Source of the DNA: Verrucomicrobiaceae bacterium
GTDB lineage: Bacteria > Verrucomicrobiota > Verrucomicrobiia > Verrucomicrobiales > Verrucomicrobiaceae
DNA: 64,000 bases
Assembly (NCBI GenBank): GCA_016713035.1
Contig: JADJPW010000004.1
Span: forward strand, 1 to 64,000
Reading direction: 5' to 3'
This document shows positions 9,023 to 17,394 of this stretch, in pieces. The notes under the pieces were generated by a model. That model was not told the origin of the DNA, ran no database searches, and worked only from the letters and a program-made list of their open reading frames with translations. How positions within the stretch are numbered: position 1 is the first letter of the stretch; each line of letters opens with the position of its first letter. A program made the position numbers and the translations under genes.

Positions 9023-10255
9023 ATGACCCCCTCGCTCACGTTTGCTGCCCTCGATCTCGCTTTTCTCGCCGCCTCCGTCGGGAAGATCATTTTTCTCTGT
9101 TTCCTGGTCATTCTGCCCCTGGTATCGATCTCGGTTTATTTCGAGCGTCGTATCTCGGCAGTGATCCAGGACCGCGTGGGGCCAAACCGTGTCGGCGTGC
9201 CACTCACACTCCTCGGTTTCAAGAAAGACTGGCAGCCCCTCGGCATCGGCGGACTCGCCCAGGCCATGGCGGATGGTCTGAAGTTCATCTTAAAAGAGGA
9301 TTTCGTGCCGGCGCATGTGCGGAAGTTCTACTTCTGGCTCGCACCCTGCCTCGTCGTCGTTCCAGCGCTCGTCACCTGCGCGGTGCTCCCCTTTGGCAGT
9401 GAGCTGGATCTGCGGTTTCTCAATCCACTCATTACTTCCGTATTCGGCGGCGCGGGTTTCACCGCTCCTATCCCACTGGTCATTGCGGATCTGAGTGTGG
9501 GGCCGCTTTTCACCTTCGCCATCGCCTCCATCGGTGTTTACGGCATCGTCTTGGCAGGCTGGTCGTCGAACTCGAAGTATCCCTTCCTCGGCGGCGTGCG
9601 CAGCAGCGCCCAGATGATCTCGTATGAGATCTCTCTCGGCCTCTCGATCATCCCGGTGTTCATGATCTTCGGGGAGCTGAACCTCGGCAAAATGGCAGAG
9701 TATCAAGATGCCAACGGCTGGCTGCTGCTACCGCTGTGGGGAGATGGACTGAGCTGGTCCCGCATGCTGCTGCTGGTCCCCATCGTCATTTCCTTCTGCA
9801 TTTTCACCGTCTCCATGTTCGCAGAGACGAACCGCCTGCCCTTTGACCTCGCGGAGTGCGAGACGGAGCTCGTGGCGGGTTATCACACGGAGTACAGCTC
9901 GATGAAGTTCGCCCTTTTCTTCATGGGTGAGTATGCCGCGATGATTATCGGCTCTGGACTCGCCGTGACGCTTTTCCTCGGTGGCTGGAGCATTCCTTTC
10001 TGGCCCTATTTGGAGAAAATCATCCCCCTCCAGCTTCATTTCACAGCGGACACGACCCCTTGGTACACGGGCCTGCTCCACATCGGTGCCTTCTTCACCA
10101 AAGTCTTCGCCTTCATCGTCTTCTTCATCGTGATCCGCTGGACGCTGCCCCGCTTCCGCTTTGATCAGCTCATGGCGCTTGGATGGAAGGTGTTCTTTGA
10201 GCTCGCCTTGTTCAATGTGTTCCTCACAGCGGTGATTCTGTGGTTCGTGAAGTAA
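9023..10255 (+). CDS. nuoH: NADH-quinone oxidoreductase subunit H
   Basis: A 410-residue membrane subunit of respiratory complex I, at the junction of the quinone pocket and the proton-pumping arm. Eight or more hydrophobic helices are evident. Conserved family blocks are present: RVGPNRVG near residue 53, LADGLK-like AMADGLKFILKEDFVP, and AETNRLPFDLAECETELVAG with YHTEYSSMKFA. It is longer than the roughly 325 residues of the enterobacterial protein. Neither nuoG nor nuoI nor any other nuo gene flanks it: a marR lies upstream and convergent genes lie downstream. It could be a second, orphan nuoH. Confidence 0.93.
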   Translation: MTPSLTFAALDLAFLAASVGKIIFLCFLVILPLVSISVYFERRISAVIQDRVGPNRVGVPLTLLGFKKDWQPLGIGGLAQAMADGLKFILKEDFVPAHVRKFYFWLAPCLVVVPALVTCAVLPFGSELDLRFLNPLITSVFGGAGFTAPIPLVIADLSVGPLFTFAIASIGVYGIVLAGWSSNSKYPFLGGVRSSAQMISYEISLGLSIIPVFMIFGELNLGKMAEYQDANGWLLLPLWGDGLSWSRMLLLVPIVISFCIFTVSMFAETNRLPFDLAECETELVAGYHTEYSSMKFALFFMGEYAAMIIGSGLAVTLFLGGWSIPFWPYLEKIIPLQLHFTADTTPWYTGLLHIGAFFTKVFAFIVFFIVIRWTLPRFRFDQLMALGWKVFFELALFNVFLTAVILWFVK

Positions 10256-10262
10256 TGCACTC

Positions 10263-11174
10263 TCACCTGCGCGGTGTGATCGCGACGTAATTCCGCACCG
10301 TGGACCAGCCTGATTGGGTGCGGCTGCTGCCATCAGCCAAACGAGCGTGTAGCGCAGTCGAGCGGCCACCATCCAGATTCAGCGCACGGTGAATCCGCAG
10401 TCCCGGAATCAAATCCTGCGTCGCGAGGATACTCGCCAAATCAGCCAATGAACTGCTGTGGAGCGTGCCCAGGACCCAAAGCGGGCCACCACTCGCCGCG
10501 ATGAAGGTGCGAGAGGCCATTTTGGCGCGGTCGAGAGTGGGCATCGGACGCCCAGCATCCACAAGACGTGGTCCACATTGCAAAAAGTCTTCGCAGCCAC
10601 TGCCGCGGCCAGATTCACTATTCCACTGGAGTCGTGGAGTGCCGCGTGTGACCGCAATCGTGCCTGTGAGCAGCTTATTCGCCTGCCACGAGCCCGTGCG
10701 GCGACCACCCGCGATCATGAGGCCCAGTGGCGCGAACTCCGGCGAGAAAAAACCGCCATTCACGCCGGCAATGGCACCCGATGCGTCGATCACATCATCC
10801 ACCGCACCCGCGCCAGCCCATGAATCTGGCTGATCCAGCACACGCAGCGCACATTGCCGGGTGTCAAAGACGATGAACTGCGCCTCTGCTCCAGCCCCGT
10901 TGTCATGTGCGACAGAAAACTCATGCAGCCATGCCCCCGCCGCTGCGAGCGGCGTGATGCGGCTCTCTCCCACTCGCCGCCACCCTGTCTGAAGGGAGAT
11001 GTTTTCGATCTGCGGAGCTGGCGGTGACGTCCAAGCTGGCTCGGGCTGCGCTGGCTGGATCTGTGTCGGTGGCGGCACAAACGGAGGCTCGATGGCGGGC
11101 TCTGGAGGCAAAGGAGCCACACAGGAGCTCAAAACCACGGCGAGAGCTGGAAGGGCGTAAAAGAGAGTTTTCAC
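10263..11174 (-). CDS. Phosphodiester glycosidase-like lipoprotein (NAGPA/DUF2233)
   Basis: A lipoprotein of about 303 residues. The GTG at 11174 is preferred as the start because it overlaps the rdgB stop as GTGA; an in-frame ATG lies at 11192. A signal peptide ends in the lipobox LSSC, followed by a Pro-rich linker. The body resembles the phosphodiester glycosidase domain (GVNGGFFSPEFAPLGLMIAGG, later LNLDGGRSTALHARL). Relatives cleave sugar phosphodiesters in the cell envelope. The overlap indicates translational coupling to rdgB. Confidence 0.75.
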   Translation of the reverse strand: MKTLFYALPALAVVLSSCVAPLPPEPAIEPPFVPPPTQIQPAQPEPAWTSPPAPQIENISLQTGWRRVGESRITPLAAAGAWLHEFSVAHDNGAGAEAQFIVFDTRQCALRVLDQPDSWAGAGAVDDVIDASGAIAGVNGGFFSPEFAPLGLMIAGGRRTGSWQANKLLTGTIAVTRGTPRLQWNSESGRGSGCEDFLQCGPRLVDAGRPMPTLDRAKMASRTFIAASGGPLWVLGTLHSSSLADLASILATQDLIPGLRIHRALNLDGGRSTALHARLADGSSRTQSGWSTVRNYVAITPRR

Positions 11175-11767
11175 AGGTTTTTCTGCATCCAATCGGACAT
11201 GACTGCTAGGGCACGGGCGCGGTGACTGAGCTGGTTTTTCGTTTCAGCCGGCAAAACGCCAAAAGTGTCGGAAAATCCCTCCGGCGTGAAAAGCGCATCA
11301 TAACCGAAACCGCCCTCGCCCTGCTCTGCGAGCCGTAAAGTGCCCTCCACCGTGCCATGGGCCACATGCAGCACCTTTCCATCACGCACCAGCGCCATGC
11401 AGCAGCGAAACCGCCCCGTAAAGGGTGGCGCAGCGCCTAGAGCACCGAGCTCGCTTTTCAATTTCTCGCGATTGGATGCATCCGTCGCGTTTTCACCCGA
11501 GTAGCGGGCAGATCGCGCTCCTGGAGCACCGCCGAGAGCATCCACCTCCAGTCCAGAATCATCCGCGAGCACCAGAGTGCCCGGCGGCAGTGCCACACTC
11601 GCCCCGCAGGCCTTGATCGCCGCATTGGCCTCAAAGGTCTCCCCCGTCTCCTCGGGCAAAGTGAGTCCTGGATGAGCGCGAAGATCCGTGATCGAGAATC
11701 CAGGGAGCATGGAGCGCACCTCGGCGGTCTTATGGGCATTCGATGTGGCGAAAAATAGGTCAGGCAT
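11171..11767 (-). CDS. rdgB: Non-canonical purine NTP pyrophosphatase (RdgB/HAM1)
   Basis: A 198-residue cytosolic enzyme that hydrolyses ITP, dITP and XTP to monophosphates, clearing the nucleotide pool. Visible family signatures are the N-terminal FFATSNAHKTAEV, LADDSGLEVDALGGAPG with SARYSGE, and GEGGFGYDALFTP. The length is typical. Its last codons overlap the start of the downstream lipoprotein gene by 4 bp. Confidence 0.93.
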   Translation of the reverse strand: MPDLFFATSNAHKTAEVRSMLPGFSITDLRAHPGLTLPEETGETFEANAAIKACGASVALPPGTLVLADDSGLEVDALGGAPGARSARYSGENATDASNREKLKSELGALGAAPPFTGRFRCCMALVRDGKVLHVAHGTVEGTLRLAEQGEGGFGYDALFTPEGFSDTFGVLPAETKNQLSHRARALAVMSDWMQKNL

Positions 11768-11882
11768 GTCAGGGCACGAACACAGCAGTGGCAGCCACCT
11801 CCGTCAAAGGATCAAGCGAGCCCGCTGAACTTCTGTGCAAACAAAATGAACATGCAGTGGCGTTGTCTCATCAGACAATGTT

Positions 11883-12281
11883 ATGGCCGCCCGCATCACC
11901 GCTTTCATCCTCAGCTTCTGCATCGGTTTTCCGATGTGCTGGTGCTGTTACGGAGAGGTGTCTCGGGTGGAGATGGCCGGCTGCTGCCCCACGGAGCATC
12001 CTTCGGGATGCTCCGCGCAGCAGACGGGATCAAAGCCAGACCACTCTGAGAATTGTCCATGCTGCACGTTTTCGCAGGCACCACGCGACATGGTCAAAAC
12101 CTTGCCGCTCGTCCCTGCGCCCATGCTGGATCGAGAAGCGATCCTCCCTGGTTGGCAAACTTTTGAGCCAAAGCCGCTCAACGAACTCGTCTGTGATTCG
12201 CATGCGGGTCTGCATGAACATGGACCACCTAGCCCCTATCGTGCGCCGCTTTATGAGCGGTATCATGCACTTTTGCTGTGA
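11883..12281 (+). CDS. Cysteine-rich exported small protein
   Basis: 132 residues, not recognised. An N-terminal hydrophobic segment (ARITAFILSFCIGFPMCW) may be a signal peptide or anchor. About eleven Cys follow in clusters (CWCC, AGCCPTEHPSGC, CPCC), then a Cys-poor tail rich in Pro and His. Clustered Cys with His suggests metal binding or disulfide cross-linking. About 120 bp further on lies a second, even more Cys-dense exported peptide on the same strand, with a terminator after it, so the two may form a unit. Function is inference only. Confidence 0.6.
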   Translation: MAARITAFILSFCIGFPMCWCCYGEVSRVEMAGCCPTEHPSGCSAQQTGSKPDHSENCPCCTFSQAPRDMVKTLPLVPAPMLDREAILPGWQTFEPKPLNELVCDSHAGLHEHGPPSPYRAPLYERYHALLL

Positions 12282-12402
12282 GCGGGCAGAAGCAGCCCCG
12301 GCCCAGCGGGGTGCTATCCACGCCTGATTTGAGCCCCCCGTCCCTGTCTGGCGTGTCTTTTTCCACGGGCGTTTCAGATCCATACTCACACATAGAAATC
12401 TT

Positions 12403-12567
12403 ATGAAAACATCCTTACTCCTCCTCTCCGTTGCCGTCCTGGGTAGTGCCCTGCCTGCCCTAGCAGCGAGTGATGCCTGCAAGAAATGCTGCAAGGACAA
12501 CTGCGCCGCGTGCTGCAAAGACGCTGGCAAAGTCTGCGGCAAGGACTGCTGCAAAGAGAAGAAATAA
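12403..12567 (+). CDS. 54-residue exported Cys-rich peptide
   Basis: A short gene starting at the ATG at 12403. It encodes a clean signal peptide (MKTSLLLLSVAVLGSALP, cleavage near LAAS) and a mature part of about 31 residues with nine Cys and many Lys, arranged as CKKCC, CAACC and CGKDCC. The pattern recalls metallothionein-like or metal-sequestering peptides, but no family is recognised. A strong terminator begins 31 bp after the stop, supporting a real transcript. The larger Cys-rich protein lies just upstream. Confidence 0.65.
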   Translation: MKTSLLLLSVAVLGSALPALAASDACKKCCKDNCAACCKDAGKVCGKDCCKEKK

Positions 12568-12597
12568 TCCGCGCTGAAAAACGCCGCGACACCCACG

Positions 12598-12636
12598 CCG
12601 CCGCCGGAGCAGCCCTCTGGCGGCGGTTTATTTTTT
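12598..12636 (+). terminator. Intrinsic terminator after the Cys-rich peptide gene
   Basis: CCGCCGCC pairs with GGCGGCGG around a 13-nt loop and is followed by TTTATTTTTT. It lies between the 54-residue peptide gene and the convergent amidase gene, overlapping the amidase 3' end. Confidence 0.85.
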
Positions 12637-13254
12637 CCGCACCGCCAGCAGGCCTGCCACGATGGCATTGGCGATGTCTTGACGATGATCTGCTGTGCCG
12701 CAGAGCCACGCATTGCCAGCATGCGTGAGATAGCCGCACTCCACCATCACGGCGGGCATATTCGTCTCTCGCAGGACGACGAGGCGTGAGCGCTCCATCA
12801 GAGCCCGGCACCCCATCTGGACAGATTGATCAAAGGTGCGATCCAGAGCCCGTGCGAGCACTAAGCCCTTGTCACTGTGGTAGTGCATCTCCGCGCCTTT
12901 TTTGACCTTTTGCGGATCCGTATTGAAATGGATGCTCACGAACACGGCATTTGAAAACCGATTCGCCAGTGCCGCACGCTGATCTAGGTCCACAAAGACA
13001 TCTGTGCGTCGTGTCATGAAGGTTTTCAGCCCTTTGGCACGCAGCGCAGTCTCCAGCCGCTTCGCCACATCGAGCGCGAGGTGCTTCTCCACCCTCTGTC
13101 CGCGCAGCGCACCAGGATCTTTCCCTCCATGACCAGGATCAATGACGACGGTGCTGAATCTGAACTGCGCCACGGCCTCCGCAGGGGACCAAAAAACCGC
13201 GCAAGTCAAAACCAGCGCGGAGAGCAGCCTGCGGAGCTGTGGCCAAAAAGTCAC
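12628..13254 (-). CDS. N-acetylmuramoyl-L-alanine amidase (Amidase_3)
   Basis: A 208-residue exported zinc amidase that cuts the peptide stem from MurNAc in peptidoglycan. A signal peptide ends near AEAVAQ. The zinc and catalytic motifs are visible: IDPGHGGKDPGA, the Glu in RVEKHLALDVA, VSIHFNTD, and the late Glu in VMVECGYLTH. It overlaps the LysM gene by 4 bp (ATGA), so the two are translationally coupled. The product is minimal in length, with no cell-wall-binding domain of its own; the partner could supply one. Confidence 0.9.
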   Translation of the reverse strand: MTFWPQLRRLLSALVLTCAVFWSPAEAVAQFRFSTVVIDPGHGGKDPGALRGQRVEKHLALDVAKRLETALRAKGLKTFMTRRTDVFVDLDQRAALANRFSNAVFVSIHFNTDPQKVKKGAEMHYHSDKGLVLARALDRTFDQSVQMGCRALMERSRLVVLRETNMPAVMVECGYLTHAGNAWLCGTADHRQDIANAIVAGLLAVRKK

Positions 13255-13808
13255 CGTGGTATTTTGAGGGTCTTCCCAGAGCGAATCGCATCCGATTTAA
13301 GTCCGTTCGCGGCTTTTAGTTTCGATACCGTCGTGCCATTCCGTGCAGCGATACGGCTGAGTGTGTCTCCAGACTTCACTGTGTAGGAGCTACTGCGTGG
13401 GGCTGACTTACTCTTGCTGCTTCCAGACTTGGATTTCGATTTGGTGGACGATGAGCGGCTGCTTCTCGTCGTCTTTTTGCTCACTGGCTTTTTCTTCGGC
13501 GGTGGCGTGTAGTCACGCTGTGGTGTGGGCTCTCCGCCGTGGCTGCTACGCCAGGTCCGGTCATCGATGTCGCCGCTCGATCCTCCTCCGTTGGATGACA
13601 GCCACTCCGTCTTGTAGTCGCCATTTTCATCAAAGGGATACTCGTTCTGCGCCATGCTATGGGGCGGCGTCTCCGCACTGCCATGCAGATTGATCACGGG
13701 CAGTCGCTTGGGCAGTCCTTTGATCGGCGGTGATTGCTGACAGGAGGACAGCGCCGCAGCGAGCAGGGCGATGATGGAAAGGAGCGTGAACTTCGGGAAA
13801 AACTTCAT
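13251..13808 (-). CDS. LysM-domain lipoprotein
   Basis: 185 residues. The signal peptide ends in the lipobox ALSSC. A central linker is rich in Ser, Lys and Thr (about residues 100-135). One C-terminal LysM domain (SYTVKSGDTLSRIAARNG through SGKTLKIP) binds peptidoglycan. It overlaps the amidase start by 4 bp, suggesting that the pair works together in wall remodelling, with this protein tethering to membrane and glycan. Confidence 0.88.
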   Translation of the reverse strand: MKFFPKFTLLSIIALLAAALSSCQQSPPIKGLPKRLPVINLHGSAETPPHSMAQNEYPFDENGDYKTEWLSSNGGGSSGDIDDRTWRSSHGGEPTPQRDYTPPPKKKPVSKKTTRSSRSSSTKSKSKSGSSKSKSAPRSSSYTVKSGDTLSRIAARNGTTVSKLKAANGLKSDAIRSGKTLKIPR

Positions 13809-13851
13809 GCGGATGGTAGCCAGAGCTTCGCTGCAAACAGGGTCGGATCAA

Positions 13852-14259
13852 TCACGGCTTCATATCAGGAGTATGAAAGCGCCGGATCACCTGCTTCACA
13901 CGCGGGATACCCTGCGCATCTTTCTCCAGGATCACAGCACGCTCATGATAGTAGGTCGCATTGTCCTGGGGCAGCGAGTAGCGCCACAGCGTGTCATCAT
14001 TCTGGCGCTCGAATGGATTTTTCACCACTTCATAGACCTTCCGCCCGTCCATGCCGGGTTTGAGCAAGCGGAAGCGATCCTCCGTGAAGCCGACAGAATA
14101 CCGCGTGTCCGTGGAGCCGAAGTGCACCAGAGCGGTCATGGATTCCTTGAAACTATATCCCCAGCTCACCATCGAATAAAAACCCATGATCATGGGGATG
14201 GCCAGGATGGCAGCGGGGGTGAAGAAGTACCAATTGCGTTGGAAGAATGTTTTTTGCAT
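13852..14259 (-). CDS. Membrane-anchored hypothetical protein, BamE/SmpA-like pattern
   Basis: About 135 residues from the ATG at 14259 (MQKTFFQRNWYFF). One hydrophobic segment near the N-terminus (FTPAAILAIPMIMGFYSMV) is probably a membrane anchor. The downstream part FRLLKPGMDGRKVYEVVKNPF resembles the start of SmpA/OmlA/BamE-type domains, then WRYS and YYHERAVILEKD. The similarity is weak and by eye. It lies divergent from argH. Confidence 0.55.
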   Translation of the reverse strand: MQKTFFQRNWYFFTPAAILAIPMIMGFYSMVSWGYSFKESMTALVHFGSTDTRYSVGFTEDRFRLLKPGMDGRKVYEVVKNPFERQNDDTLWRYSLPQDNATYYHERAVILEKDAQGIPRVKQVIRRFHTPDMKP

Positions 14260-14381
14260 GCGCGGCCATGCTGGCGCTGCCGCGCCGTGTGGCAAGGGCA
14301 TTGTGATCACGACACGGAGGACACCCAGCCTTGCCAGATTGCTTTCACGGCCTACCCTCCGCGCCCTCTTAATAAAATACT

Positions 14382-15752
14382 ATGTGGAAAGGTCGCTTCG
14401 CCCAGGAAACCAGCGTGCTCGTGCAACGCTACGGAGAATCTGTGTCTTTTGATTGGCGGCTCTATCCGCATGACATCGCAGGCTCCATCGCTCACTCCAA
14501 AGGACTGCTCAAAGCGGGCATCTTGACGGCTGAGGAGCAGTCCCAGATCGAAAGCGGCCTCCAGGGCATCCTGGCAGACATCGAAGCAGGGAAATTCGAG
14601 TGGAAAGCGTCTCTGGAAGACGTGCACATGAATATCGAGTCCGAGCTCACTCGGCGCATCGGCCCCGCAGGTGCCAGGCTCCACACCGCACGCAGTCGCA
14701 ATGACCAAGTCGCTACCGATGTGCGCCTCTACTGCCGCGCAGAGATTGATGCCCTCCTTGATCTCATGAACGCCATGCAGGCAGCCCTCATCGAGTGCGC
14801 AGAGCGTGCCGAAGGCGTGCTCATGCCTGGCTACACCCATCTCCAGCGCGGACAGCCTGTTTTCTTCGCCCATCATTTGCTCGCCTATGTCGAGATGCTC
14901 GACCGGGATGTCACCCGCCTGCTCGATTGCCGCGAGCGGCTCAATATCATGCCCCTGGGCTCCGGCGCACTCGCGGGCAGCACCATCATCCTCGATCGCG
15001 AATTCGTCGCCGCAGAGCTCGGCTTCGCCTCTGTCACGCAGAACTCGATGGATGCAGTCAGCGACCGTGATTTCATCGCAGAGCTGCTTTTCTCCATCTC
15101 GATGGTCGGCGTGCATCTCAGCCGCCTCAGTGAGGATGTCATCCTATGGGCCAGCGCCGAGTTCGCCTTCGTCACCCTGAGCGATGCGCACACCACCGGC
15201 TCCTCGCTGATGCCGCAGAAAAAGAACCCAGATGTGGCCGAGCTCACGCGTGGCAAGTCCGCACGCCTCATCGGCAACCTCATGAGCATCCTCACGCTCA
15301 TCAAAGGCCTGCCCATGACCTACAATCGCGACCTCCAGGAGGACAAAGAGCCGCTCTTTGACTCCGTGGACAGCATCAAGCTCGCCCTGGAGGTCTTTGC
15401 CGAAATGGTCCGCGGCATGGATGTGAATCGCGCCCGGACAGAAGCCGCCGCAGCCGATCCCATGCTGCTCGCCACCGATCTGGCCGATTACCTCGTCAAC
15501 CATGGCGTGCCCTTCCGTCAGGCGCACGAAGTCATCGGCAAGCTCGTCGCTTACAGCATCGCGGAGCAACGTAGCTTTGGGGACATGAGCCTGGAGGAGT
15601 TCCGCCGCTTCTCCACCGTCTTTGAGGCCGATGTGCTGAACTGCCTCAGTCTCGAAACCGCCATGCAAGCCCGCAAAGGCATCGGAGCCCCCTCCCCCGC
15701 CAATGTGAGCGCTCAGCTCGCACGCTGGCGTGAGACGCTGAGCGTGAAATAA
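14382..15752 (+). CDS. argH: Argininosuccinate lyase
   Basis: A 456-residue cytosolic enzyme splitting argininosuccinate into arginine and fumarate, the last step of arginine synthesis. It opens MWKGRF, and shows ARSRNDQVATD at about residues 105-115 and the superfamily signature GSSLMPQKKNPD at about 272-283. Length is normal. No other arg gene is nearby. It is followed after 26 bp by repeat copy B. Confidence 0.96.
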   Translation: MWKGRFAQETSVLVQRYGESVSFDWRLYPHDIAGSIAHSKGLLKAGILTAEEQSQIESGLQGILADIEAGKFEWKASLEDVHMNIESELTRRIGPAGARLHTARSRNDQVATDVRLYCRAEIDALLDLMNAMQAALIECAERAEGVLMPGYTHLQRGQPVFFAHHLLAYVEMLDRDVTRLLDCRERLNIMPLGSGALAGSTIILDREFVAAELGFASVTQNSMDAVSDRDFIAELLFSISMVGVHLSRLSEDVILWASAEFAFVTLSDAHTTGSSLMPQKKNPDVAELTRGKSARLIGNLMSILTLIKGLPMTYNRDLQEDKEPLFDSVDSIKLALEVFAEMVRGMDVNRARTEAAAADPMLLATDLADYLVNHGVPFRQAHEVIGKLVAYSIAEQRSFGDMSLEEFRRFSTVFEADVLNCLSLETAMQARKGIGAPSPANVSAQLARWRETLSVK

Positions 15753-15778
15753 GCAACTCTGCGAAGCAGAAGGTTTGA

Positions 15779-15855
15779 AACCGCTAACGAGACGCTCATT
15801 TCATGCTGATAAATGAATTCTGAATCAGCGTCTTATTAGCGTCATATCAGCGGTT
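15779..15855 (+). repeat. 77-bp phased palindrome, copy B
   Basis: Same length as copy A. It begins AACCGCT and GACGCT and ends AGCGTC, AGCGGTT. The three AGCG boxes in the right arm start exactly 11 bp apart, mirrored by CGCT, CGCT and TGCT in the left arm. It fills the gap between argH and the ceramidase gene. Confidence 0.88.
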
Positions 15856-15888
15856 AGGAGATTCCAAATCCTGGTGACACGACATCCC

Positions 15889-17310
15889 ATGAAATCGCTC
15901 TTTTGCCTCCTCCTTGCCGTTTCGCTGCCCCTTTGTGCCCAGGACGCCGTGTTCCGAGCCGGCGCGGCCACTTCCAACATCACACCGGAGCTCGGAGGCG
16001 ATGTGATCGGCGGTTTTGCCCCTTATCCATGCACCCACATTCATGATGAGCTGCACGCTCGCTGCCTCGTGCTCGATGATGGGCAGACAAAGCTCGCCCT
16101 CGTCGTCTGCGACCTCCTCGGCCTGCACCGCAGTGTCTCGGTGCTCGCCCGCGAGCTGATCGAAAAAGAAATCGGTATCCCCGCCGCGAATGTGCTCATC
16201 AGCGGCACGCACACCCACTCCGCCACCAGTGCCATCAGCGGCCCCGTGCGGCAATACACCTCCGATCTGGAGCTGACGGATTATCAAAAATTCGCCGCTC
16301 GCCGCATCGCGGATGGAGTGCGGCGTGCACACACCCTGCTGCGTCCGGCGGAGATCGCCTTTGGCACCGTGGACGTGCCAGAGCATGTCCATATCCGCCG
16401 CTGGTTCCTCAAAGAAGGCAGCATGCCGCCGAATCCCTTTGGCAAAATCGACCAAGTCAAAATGAACCCCGGCGCGGGCAATCCTGCACTCGTCAAACCC
16501 GCCAGCGAGCCCGATCCACGCGTCTCCTTCATCGCCCTGCGTGAGGTCGGCGGTCGCATGATCTCCATCTTCTCCGCCTATTCACTCCACTACGTCGGTG
16601 GTGTGCAGGGCGCAGACATTTCCGCCGATTACTACGGCTACTACTGTGAGGCCCTGAAGCGCCTACAGACCGGCGGCAGCGACTATCCGCCCTTCGTCGC
16701 CCTCATGGCCAATGGCACCAGCGGTGATGCCAACAACATCAACTTCCGCACTCCCCAGCCACGCAAAAAACCTTATGAGCAGATGCGCTACGTCGCCGAA
16801 GACGTCGCCACCAAAGTCCACGATGCCTTGCAAAAGCTCACCTGGACAGACCGCGCCCCCCTCGCCGCCCGCTACCGCGAGCTCGATGTGAAATGGCGCA
16901 GCATCCCTGATGAACTCATCACCTGGGCCAAAGAAACCGAGTCCAAAGCACCCCGCATCCAGGGCGGCAAAGCAGACCTACCCCTCGCCTACGCCGGACG
17001 CGTGCAGCGCCTCGCCCAAGCCAGCCCACAGACCAAAACCCCCGTCCAGATCCTGCGCATCGGCGACATCTGCATCGGCACCACGCCCTGCGAGACCTTT
17101 GCAGAAACCGGCATCGAATTCCGCCAGCGTAGCCCTTTCCCCAAAAGCTTCATGGTCGAGCTCGCCCACGGTTACTACGGCTACATGCCCACCCCGCGTC
17201 ATTTCGAGCTCGGTGGTTACGAAACCTGGCCCGGAACCAACAACCTCGAACCCCAGGCCTCCGTCAAAATGATGGACGCCCTGCTCAAAATGGCCTCTGA
17301 GGTGAAGTGA
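15889..17310 (+). CDS. Neutral/alkaline ceramidase-family hydrolase, secreted
   Basis: About 473 residues. The start at ATG 15889 gives a signal peptide MKSLFCLLLAVSLPLCAQ. The family pattern follows: RAGAATSNITPELGGDVIGG, then LVLDDGQTKLALVVCDLLG, GTHTHSATS (zinc His pair), and LMANGTSGDANNINF. The N-terminal domain of neutral ceramidases is shared by many Planctomycetes-Verrucomicrobia proteins whose substrate is unknown, so ceramide hydrolysis is not assured. It is followed by a DUF1552 gene, and both lie between repeat copies B and C. Confidence 0.85.
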   Translation: MKSLFCLLLAVSLPLCAQDAVFRAGAATSNITPELGGDVIGGFAPYPCTHIHDELHARCLVLDDGQTKLALVVCDLLGLHRSVSVLARELIEKEIGIPAANVLISGTHTHSATSAISGPVRQYTSDLELTDYQKFAARRIADGVRRAHTLLRPAEIAFGTVDVPEHVHIRRWFLKEGSMPPNPFGKIDQVKMNPGAGNPALVKPASEPDPRVSFIALREVGGRMISIFSAYSLHYVGGVQGADISADYYGYYCEALKRLQTGGSDYPPFVALMANGTSGDANNINFRTPQPRKKPYEQMRYVAEDVATKVHDALQKLTWTDRAPLAARYRELDVKWRSIPDELITWAKETESKAPRIQGGKADLPLAYAGRVQRLAQASPQTKTPVQILRIGDICIGTTPCETFAETGIEFRQRSPFPKSFMVELAHGYYGYMPTPRHFELGGYETWPGTNNLEPQASVKMMDALLKMASEVK

Positions 17311-17394
17311 CGCTGCTCTTGGCAGGATTTGTGCCTGCCTTGTGTGTCTTGCATAAAACCGTGTGTTCACGGCGTCTCCTCTGTCCCCCAAAAA

